Notes under the pieces: generated by a model
Databases searched by the model: none
Told to the model about the DNA's origin: nothing
The model's input: the letters and a program-made list of their open reading frames with translations, nothing else
Made by a program: the position numbers and the translations under genes
Shown: piece after piece, positions 1 to 4,404 of the stretch
Position numbering within the stretch: position 1 is the first letter of the stretch
Layout of the letters: each line of letters opens with the position of its first letter
DNA from: Desulfobulbaceae bacterium
GTDB lineage: Bacteria > Desulfobacterota > Desulfobulbia > Desulfobulbales > Desulfurivibrionaceae
Assembly: GCA_003557565.1 (NCBI GenBank)
Contig: PWOG01000354.1
Coordinates: forward strand, 1-5,048
DNA length: 5,048 bases
Direction: 5' to 3'

Positions 1-877
1 CCAGCCAGGACTGAATCTTGGCCGTCACTGTCTCCGGTCTCAGAATGCTGCCCAGTACCGCACCCAAAGGGCCTAAAGAACGGCCGAACCGATGCAGAGC
101 CCGGCCCATTCCGGCGGCGATTTTCGCCTGGGCTTCCGGGGTTTCCATGATTTCAGCCAATTGCTCAAGCAGCCTGGGGGCCTGTTGTTCCAGGCGGTCC
201 AGCAGGGTGGTCAGCACAGATTCGGGGATCAGGTCGGCGGGGGTTTTGCCGCCGGTAAGCAATTCCTCCAGCCGGCGTTCAAGGTAACCTTCCAGTCCCC
301 GCCTGAAGGCGGAGGAACCCAGGACTTGCCGGAGCTGTTCGCTGGCGCTGCGGATTAACTCTTCATGCCGTTCCCCAGGCAGTAACTGGTCAAGCGGGCG
401 CTGCATGATTTCGGTAAAATGTTCTTCCGTGGCCTCCCGGAAGGTGGCGGCGAATTCAGGGCTGTGCAAATGATCGTGGAGTTGTTTGAGAAAACGGCGG
501 CGCAGGATTTTGACCCCGGTCCGGAAGTGTCGGCGGAATTGGCGGGGAATCACGCTCTCGGGAGGGCCCAGTCGGGCCTGTATGACAGAATCGGTCTGGG
601 TTTTGATCAGCTGATAAAGGTTGCGCTGAAAACCGGGCTCGCCCAGGGCCCGGCGAACATCTTCCGGAGTGAGCAGGTGATCTCCCACCATTTTGCCGAT
701 ATTGCGGGCCAGGCGGTGGCGGGCGGCGGGGATTACCCCCGGGGTCAGGGGGATTCGCCGGCCCGCGAGGCGCCAGGGATGCAGGGGCCGGAAAAGCATC
801 CGGATGGCGATGTGGTTGGTGAGGTAGCCGATCAGGGCCCCGATAAGAGGCAGGCTGAGATAGGCCAGGGAGTTCAT
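1..877 (-). CDS. DUF445 family membrane-anchored protein, 3' end beyond window
   Basis: Reading leftward from the ATG at 877-875, the frame stays open for 292 codons to the window edge, so the C-terminus is missing. The N-terminus has a hydrophobic segment (about residues 5-20) running into GYLTNHIAIRMLFRP (17-31), then TPGVIP (45-50) and an R/H-rich stretch. This arrangement is the hallmark of the DUF445 (YheB-like) family. The rest is charged and helix-rich with many Leu, Glu, Arg and Gln, as expected for the long helical region of these proteins. Family members usually have a second membrane segment near the C-terminus, which would lie outside the window. Their molecular function is not established; they are thought to be membrane-attached. 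The start overlaps the stop of the upstream aromatic enzyme gene as ATGA. Only a weak GGCGG lies just upstream, so translation is probably coupled. I am confident of the family and make no claim about function. Confidence 0.88.
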   Translation of the reverse strand, partial: MNSLAYLSLPLIGALIGYLTNHIAIRMLFRPLHPWRLAGRRIPLTPGVIPAARHRLARNIGKMVGDHLLTPEDVRRALGEPGFQRNLYQLIKTQTDSVIQARLGPPESVIPRQFRRHFRTGVKILRRRFLKQLHDHLHSPEFAATFREATEEHFTEIMQRPLDQLLPGERHEELIRSASEQLRQVLGSSAFRRGLEGYLERRLEELLTGGKTPADLIPESVLTTLLDRLEQQAPRLLEQLAEIMETPEAQAKIAAGMGRALHRFGRSLGPLGAVLGSILRPETVTAKIQSWL

Positions 878-2550
878 GACCGCCGGGAACTCAGGATGTC
901 ATCCACGGCCAGGGCCTGCTCCATGGTGGGGCGGAGAAAATCCTCGCCCAGGGCGGCGCGGTTTTCCTCGATCAACTGGCACAGGCCGGAAGTGTCCTCG
1001 CCATCGGCCATGTCCAGCACCCGGACCAGATTGGCGGCAAAATCCCGGACAATCCGTTGTCCTTGCCCCGGACAGGCAAGTATTTCTGCGTAGGTGCGCG
1101 GGTTCTGGTTGTGTACCCGGGCCATGGCCAGCATCGAATAGGCCGAGGTGAGGGTGGCGTGGCGTTCGATTTCCCCTGGCGGGAGTTGGTGCTGACGCAG
1201 GGTCATGGCCAGGGCCACGGCGGTGGCGCTGGGCAGTTTCTGGCTGATACCCATCAATAAATTGTGGCGGGGGGCGGAGTCCTGGGAAATAACCGCCCCG
1301 TGCTTGTATAAAAAGGCCTCGAATTCGTGGCACAGCACTCCGCTGCGGGAGGTGCGGACCAGGGAGACATTTTTATCCTTCATGCTGGCGACCTTGGGGC
1401 CCCATAAATTATGGACCAGCATGACCTCCACCTCCGGTACGGTGTGTTCCAGGGCGGTGGCAAGGCTGACCTCGGACTCGCCGGCCAGCAGGATCAGGGC
1501 CTGGTTTTTTCGCAGCAGCGGCCCGTACTGGCGGATGGTTGCCGGGGTGGCGCTGATGGGCACACAGACAGCCACCAGGTCCACCTGGGGGATCATCTCT
1601 TCGGGGCGCAATTCACTGTTGCGGCCCGAGAGCATCACCTGGTAGCCCTCGCCGGCCAAGCGGTCGGCAAACCACTGGCTCATCTCGCCGCTGCCGATGA
1701 ACCCGCACTTTTGGATGTACTTGGTGCGCATATCCACCCGGGGAAAGGTGCCCAGCACCCTGATGCTTCCAGGTTCCTGGACGACCTCGTTTTCAATGCA
1801 GCTCAGGGCTTCACGGATCTCGGCGGCGTCGGCGTGCCCTTCCATCTCGATAAAGAACCGGAGTTTTCGGCTCTGGGGATCGATTTCGGAATCCATGTCC
1901 AGCAGGTTGATGCCCCGCCGGGCGAACTCCCTTAGCATGGCAAAGAGCAGGCCGACTCGGTCCTTCAGGGGGCTGGTGATAACGGCTGTGGCGTCGTAAC
2001 CGCTGATCGGCGGCAGTTCCTTGCCCAGAACCGCAAAGCGGGTCCGGTTGTGGGGGCTTATCTCCCGTTCCCGCAGATACAGGCCGTAGTTATGGATGGC
2101 CTCCTCGGCTTCAATAACCCCGAAATCATCCCGGCCGGCGGCTTTAAGGCCGGTTATGGCCCGGTCGAGATCGTGGGCCGCCAGCAGGTCGGCGGCGGGG
2201 TAATGGGTGGCGATATATTCCTGGCACTGCTGGAGAAACGCCGCCCGGCCGACCAGGGTCGTGATGTCGCCTTTTTCCGTGGGGGTGCCCAGGGAAAGGT
2301 GTACCGGTAACACCACGTTGTCCTGCCAGCGGACCCGGTGGTGCTCGGTCAGCAGGTGGAAAAAGACCTGGTTGCGGCCCTCGCGGGTGTTGTGGGCGGG
2401 CAGCATGACCCGGGTGGCCCGCCCTTCCTCCAGGGCGGCGATGACGGTTGCGGGGGAGGGCAGCAGCAGCAGTTCTGCCTCTGGATCGTATTGCCGGACC
2501 GCCTGCCAGGCATGTGACCCTTCCGGTCCTAGTGTGGCGATGGTGACCAT
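874..2550 (-). CDS. tyrA: Fused prephenate dehydratase-like / ACT / prephenate dehydrogenase protein
   Basis: This 558-residue protein has three parts. Residues 1-180 resemble prephenate dehydratase: GPEGSHAWQA near the start, then NYGLYL and the HNRTRF motif, whose T170 matches the catalytic Thr of PheA. Residues 187-270 form an ACT domain with REFARRGINLLDMDSE. Residues 281-540 are TyrA-like: an NAD-binding GFIGSGEM (283-290), VHNLWGP with H380 aligning to catalytic His197 of E. coli TyrA, and AMARVHNQNPRTYAEIL with R478 aligning to prephenate-binding Arg294. The dehydrogenase should make 4-hydroxyphenylpyruvate from prephenate with NAD in the cytoplasm, for tyrosine synthesis. No chorismate mutase domain is evident. 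In the dehydratase part the usual PIENS motif reads PAHNT and the SHPQ motif reads GRAA, so phenylpyruvate formation is uncertain. The ACT lacks the ESRP phenylalanine-binding motif. The start is supported by AGGAAA upstream. The gene symbol reflects the best-preserved domain only. Confidence 0.9.
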   Translation of the reverse strand: MVTIATLGPEGSHAWQAVRQYDPEAELLLLPSPATVIAALEEGRATRVMLPAHNTREGRNQVFFHLLTEHHRVRWQDNVVLPVHLSLGTPTEKGDITTLVGRAAFLQQCQEYIATHYPAADLLAAHDLDRAITGLKAAGRDDFGVIEAEEAIHNYGLYLREREISPHNRTRFAVLGKELPPISGYDATAVITSPLKDRVGLLFAMLREFARRGINLLDMDSEIDPQSRKLRFFIEMEGHADAAEIREALSCIENEVVQEPGSIRVLGTFPRVDMRTKYIQKCGFIGSGEMSQWFADRLAGEGYQVMLSGRNSELRPEEMIPQVDLVAVCVPISATPATIRQYGPLLRKNQALILLAGESEVSLATALEHTVPEVEVMLVHNLWGPKVASMKDKNVSLVRTSRSGVLCHEFEAFLYKHGAVISQDSAPRHNLLMGISQKLPSATAVALAMTLRQHQLPPGEIERHATLTSAYSMLAMARVHNQNPRTYAEILACPGQGQRIVRDFAANLVRVLDMADGEDTSGLCQLIEENRAALGEDFLRPTMEQALAVDDILSSRRS

Positions 2551-2554
2551 CGAA

Positions 2555-2560
2555 TTTCCT
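2555..2560 (-). promoter_or_regulatory. Ribosome binding site of the aromatic enzyme gene
   Basis: On the minus strand the sequence AGGAAA lies four bases before the ATG, which puts the AGGA core six bases from it. This spacing supports the ATG at 2550-2548 as the start, as does the GPEGS motif lying immediately inside the N-terminus, where dehydratase domains normally begin. Confidence 0.6.
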
Positions 2561-2595
2561 GTGTTTAACTGTTTTGGCTTGGCCGGGGTTGCAGT

Positions 2596-2623
2596 TGCCA
2601 GCGCTTTACGTTGGACGCTGGTA
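2596..2623 (-). promoter_or_regulatory. Hairpin in the 5' leader of the aromatic operon
   Basis: TGCCAGCG (2596-2603) pairs with CGCTGGTA (2616-2623) around a 12-base loop. Six pairs are perfect (CCAGCG/CGCTGG) and the outer two include one G-T mismatch. It lies about 45 bases before the aromatic enzyme start on the minus strand, so it would be in the mRNA leader if transcription starts upstream of it. No T-tract follows it, so it is not an intrinsic terminator. A regulatory role is only a possibility. Confidence 0.35.
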
Positions 2624-2754
2624 GTTTCTTGAGCGCGGGCTGAAAAACCGGGTCGTGATTATCAGATGCTTTATGGCCGAATGCTCATTTTTTATGATCC
2701 CGTTACCACACGGAATGGGCCTTTTGCACATTTTGGTCTTTTTTTAGTTGGTTC

Positions 2755-2771
2755 GTCAACCAGGGTCAACC
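2755..2771. repeat. Direct repeat GTCAACC, two copies 10 bp apart
   Basis: GTCAACC occurs at 2755-2761 and 2765-2771, one helical turn apart. The first copy is also the right half of a small inverted repeat, TGGTT-CGTC-AACCA (2749-2762). Helically phased repeats in a divergent control region can be regulator half-sites, but seven-base repeats also arise by chance. Confidence 0.3.
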
Positions 2772-2864
2772 GTTTTCGACGACAGGAAGCGGGGCAGGCA
2801 AAGAATTGTCATTCTATCGGTGCGTCATTAGGCGTTTTTTTTTGGCTGTGCGGGAAATTTCTTC

Positions 2865-2896
2865 TTGCAATAAGGACTGGAAACGGTAATTATACT
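2865..2896 (+). promoter_or_regulatory. Candidate sigma-70-type promoter of the cytochrome gene
   Basis: TTGCAA at 2865-2870 resembles a -35 box. An AT-rich block, TAATTATACT (2887-2896), offers two -10 choices: TAATTA after a 16-bp spacer, or the better TATACT after a long 20-bp spacer. Transcription would start at about 2899-2904, giving a leader of about 125 nt before the ATG at 3030. The -10 is convincing by eye; its pairing with the -35 is not. Confidence 0.4.
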
Positions 2897-2902
2897 ACTT
2901 AG

Positions 2903-2919
2903 TGTGACAAAATGTCGCA
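2903..2919. promoter_or_regulatory. 17-bp near-palindromic operator-like site at the predicted transcription start
   Basis: TGTGACA (2903-2909) and TGTCGCA (2913-2919) form an inverted repeat with a 3-bp centre and six of seven positions matching. It starts seven bases after the TATACT element, where a bound repressor would block RNA polymerase. The TGTGA half-site resembles those of the CRP/FNR superfamily. However, the N7 spacing (TGTGA-N7-TCGCA) differs from the usual N6, so the regulator family is open. Confidence 0.4.
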
Positions 2920-2938
2920 TCGCAATTTCGGTGTTGGA

Positions 2939-2995
2939 GCCGGCACTGTTAGCCGGCGGTCGGTGTGCAGGAAGGTGTTTGGTCATTGCAGACCG
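2939..2995 (+). promoter_or_regulatory. Potentially structured mRNA leader of the cytochrome gene
   Basis: GCCGGC (2939-2944) and GCCGGC (2952-2957) can pair around a 7-base loop. Next to it, CGGTC (2957-2961) with TGCA (2966-2969) can pair with TGCAGACCG (2987-2995), with a four-base bulge and a 17-base loop. Base 2957 is used by both, so the stems compete by one pair. I recognise no complete riboswitch class here. Confidence 0.25.
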
Positions 2996-3014
2996 GCAAA
3001 ATCAAAGTACCAGA

Positions 3015-3020
3015 GAGGAG
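3015..3020 (+). promoter_or_regulatory. Ribosome binding site deciding the cytochrome start
   Basis: GAGGAG sits nine bases before the ATG at 3030. It decides in favour of this start over an upstream in-frame GTG at 2904, which has no such site. Confidence 0.75.
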
Positions 3021-3029
3021 AATTCAATT

Positions 3030-4154
3030 ATGAAAAAGAAGGTAATGGTTACGGCGGTTGCATTAACGATGTTGGTTGGGGGTTATTTATCCTTCACCAC
3101 TGCGGATGGGGAAACCGGCAAAGCGGTGGCGGGTAAGCCGACCTATGACGCTACCTTTTATGTGGCCGGCATGGGTGGCCATTTCTCTGTTGCCGATGTT
3201 ACCATTGATCCCAATAATACCGAACAGCCAATTATTTTGGATGGTAATCCCGGCATGCTCAATATCGGCGGTAAATCCCATCCCACCCATGATGCCCGGA
3301 TCGACGCCAATGACCGCAACATCATGTTCTGGTCCACTTATCGTCCCGATGAAGACGGCAATCTCCATGTCGGTAAATCCGATCTCAGCACCGGCAAGGT
3401 TTTGATCGACATACCCCTGCCGCCGGACGAGCGGGCCACGTGGACCGGAGCCAACTACTGTGGTTCAGGGCAGTCCCAGGATTACTACATGCCGGTCTAT
3501 ATGGGCAACGAAGGCTACATCGATGTTTTCGCCAAGGATGATCTCAGCCACAAACACCGGGTCTTCTTTGATGACCTGGGTTACGAGTCCGGCGAGTATA
3601 CCTTCGCCCACGGCGTTAATTCCCCGGACATGAAGCATTTTCTGCTCAGCCTCAATCTGACCCCCGATGGTCATACCCAGTTCACCGGCAACACCCAGTT
3701 GATCCTGCTGGACATGGAGGCCCTGGAGCAGGGTGAAATCAAGAAGGTGGCCGAGGCCACGCTCACCGGCAAACCCCGGGATGCCTCCGGCGGCACCATC
3801 AGCTTCCGTCAGTACTTCACCGAGGACGGCAGGTACATCTTCCAGTCCGGCGGCGACCGCGGCTATATCGTTGACGCCAAGACCCTGGAGACCAAGCAGG
3901 TCGCCACTCCGCTGCCCGGCGAAGCCCATGACTTCATGCCCACTCCCGACGGCAAATACGGGGTTTTTGCCCTGCGCGAGAAGGTGTTCGCCCCGGAAGC
4001 CGAGGGTGATGTCACCGACGGCAAGCTCGCCCTTTATGATGTCGAGGCCAAGGCCATTGTTGGTGAATCCACCTCCGTCTGCCTGAGCTGTCACAACATG
4101 ATGGGTATGTATGACAGCGCCATCCTCTGCGGTCTGGATGCCAACTATCAATAA
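3030..4154 (+). CDS. Exported beta-propeller-like monoheme c-type cytochrome, family not recognised
   Basis: This 374-residue protein starts with a Sec-type signal: MKKK, a hydrophobic core at about 6-20 and a likely cleavage near residue 25. The body shows repeated blade-like units, for example THDARIDANDRNIMF (86-100), FAHGVNSPDMKHFLL (192-206), QYFTEDGRYIF (261-271) and EAHDFMPTPDGKYGVF (298-313). The D-G-(K/R)-Y turns resemble YVTN/WD40-like and NirS/NosZ-like propellers. H51, H87, H194 and H300 recur at equivalent blade positions and might face a central channel. Near the C-terminus, CLSCH (351-355) is a single heme c attachment motif, followed by NMMGMYD, whose Met residues could be axial heme or metal ligands. 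C144 and C367 are further cysteines. The protein should act in the periplasm as an electron-transfer, sensor or metal-binding protein, but its function is unknown. It probably has its own promoter and ends near hairpins and a terminator. Confidence 0.85.
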   Translation: MKKKVMVTAVALTMLVGGYLSFTTADGETGKAVAGKPTYDATFYVAGMGGHFSVADVTIDPNNTEQPIILDGNPGMLNIGGKSHPTHDARIDANDRNIMFWSTYRPDEDGNLHVGKSDLSTGKVLIDIPLPPDERATWTGANYCGSGQSQDYYMPVYMGNEGYIDVFAKDDLSHKHRVFFDDLGYESGEYTFAHGVNSPDMKHFLLSLNLTPDGHTQFTGNTQLILLDMEALEQGEIKKVAEATLTGKPRDASGGTISFRQYFTEDGRYIFQSGGDRGYIVDAKTLETKQVATPLPGEAHDFMPTPDGKYGVFALREKVFAPEAEGDVTDGKLALYDVEAKAIVGESTSVCLSCHNMMGMYDSAILCGLDANYQ

Positions 4155-4196
4155 AAAATAAATGCCCACAACAATCGGGGCCGGGGCGCCTGTGCC

Positions 4197-4212
4197 AGCA
4201 TTCACAGATGCT
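4197..4212 (+). repeat. Small hairpin downstream of the cytochrome gene
   Basis: AGCAT (4197-4201) pairs with ATGCT (4208-4212) around a six-base loop. It is directly followed by an 11-bp palindrome, CCGGT-C-ACCGG (4213-4223), which touches the next, larger hairpin. Five pairs are too few to claim function alone; it is listed as the first of a series. Confidence 0.3.
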
Positions 4213-4222
4213 CCGGTCACCG

Positions 4223-4251
4223 GTCGGGATCCCGGGAGCCGGGGTCCCGAC
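4223..4251 (+). terminator. GC-rich 13-bp hairpin, possible first terminator or mRNA 3'-end stabiliser
   Basis: GTCGGGATCCCGG (4223-4235) pairs with CCGGGGTCCCGAC (4239-4251) around a three-base loop, with one G-U pair. The stem is very stable. The following bases are AATTTGATAAAG, so a true T-tract is missing. It may slow polymerase or protect the 3' end of the cytochrome mRNA rather than terminate efficiently. Confidence 0.45.
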
Positions 4252-4278
4252 AATTTGATAAAGTTGTGTGTGAAAAAT

Positions 4279-4329
4279 AGAGAGCATTGGGGTATCCTGC
4301 CAGAGTACAGGAAGGCCTCAATGCTCTCT
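4279..4329 (+). repeat. Long inverted repeat / hairpin, possible REP-like element or part of a small RNA
   Basis: AGAGAGCATTGGGG (4279-4292) pairs over 14 positions with CCTCAATGCTCTCT (4316-4329), with one G-U pair. Inside, TCCTG (4295-4299) pairs with CAGGA (4308-4312) around the loop CCAGAGTA. The outer arms touch the terminator stem at base 4329. The element could stabilise the mRNA, be a dispersed intergenic repeat, or form a short RNA together with the terminator. One genome window cannot separate these. Confidence 0.5.
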
Positions 4330-4375
4330 GCCGTTTTGCCTCCTTCCCGGCAGGAGAGGTAGCGGCATTTTTTTT
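4329..4375 (+). terminator. Strong rho-independent terminator
   Basis: TGCCG (4329-4333) pairs with CGGCA (4363-4367). Inside this, CCTCCT pairs with AGGAGAGG (4352-4359) with a one-base bulge. Eight T residues (4368-4375) follow directly. A second CGGCA at 4348-4352 could compete for the same TGCCG. The T-tract ends 29 bases before the ATG of the ABC permease, so the terminator separates two genes on the same strand and may limit transcription into the second. Confidence 0.8.
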
Positions 4376-4404
4376 GATTCATTTTTACCTAATTGGCGAC
4401 ATTC

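Larger units (their letters stand above)
2551..3029. other. Divergent intergenic control region, no gene
   Basis: These 479 bp separate the leftward aromatic operon from the rightward cytochrome gene. The part from about 2650 to 2900 is visibly richer in A and T than the flanking genes, with T-runs at 2688-2693, 2739-2745 and 2835-2843. I found no reading frame with a credible ribosome binding site. A GATAAT on the minus strand (2663-2658) could be a -10 element for the aromatic operon, but no good -35 box sits at the right distance. The individual sites that I can support are listed separately. Confidence 0.7.
4155..4404 (+). other. Intergenic region made largely of hairpins
   Basis: The 250 bp between the cytochrome stop and the permease start contain four stem-loops in a row, ending in the intrinsic terminator. 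Bases 4376-4404, the only part between terminator and gene, contain no recognisable -10/-35 pair. A weak TTGATA at 4255-4260, with AT-rich bases near 4273-4278, could start a short transcript through the last two hairpins. I rate that as speculative. Confidence 0.5.

Noticed and set aside
419..1093. 224-codon plus-strand frame
   Set aside because: It lies opposite the DUF445 and aromatic enzyme genes, which have clear family motifs, so it is a shadow frame.
874..2550. Chorismate mutase domain in the aromatic fusion protein
   Set aside because: The dehydratase-like, ACT and dehydrogenase regions fill the chain, leaving no space for an AroQ-type helical domain of about 90 residues and showing none of its motifs.
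2840..2870. Possible sigma-54 promoter (GG and TTGC elements)
   Set aside because: The GG to GC spacing is not the required 10 bases for any pair in this stretch.
2666..2902. 78-codon open frame in the divergent region
   Set aside because: There is no ribosome binding site, no recognisable protein features, and it runs over the predicted promoter.
2926..2997. Resemblance to a cobalamin riboswitch (CACTG, GGAAGG and GACCGGC in order)
   Set aside because: The upstream core motifs are missing, the leader is shorter than these riboswitches, and the matches are short enough to be chance.
2904..3029. In-frame GTG start that would lengthen the cytochrome by 42 residues
   Set aside because: It has no ribosome binding site, lies on the predicted transcription start and palindrome, and would bury the clear signal peptide that begins at 3030 behind a GAGGAG site.
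4279..4329. Terminal inverted repeats of a small transposable element
   Set aside because: The whole unit is only 51 bp with no flanking target duplication visible; a hairpin RNA or REP-like element fits better.
4162..4362. 66-codon frame between cytochrome and permease
   Set aside because: It has no ribosome binding site and consists mostly of the hairpin arms and terminator stem.
3465..4382. 305-codon minus-strand frame opposite the cytochrome gene
   Set aside because: It is a shadow of a GC-rich gene. Its start region crosses the terminator hairpin, and it has no domain sense, whereas the plus strand has a signal peptide and CxxCH.
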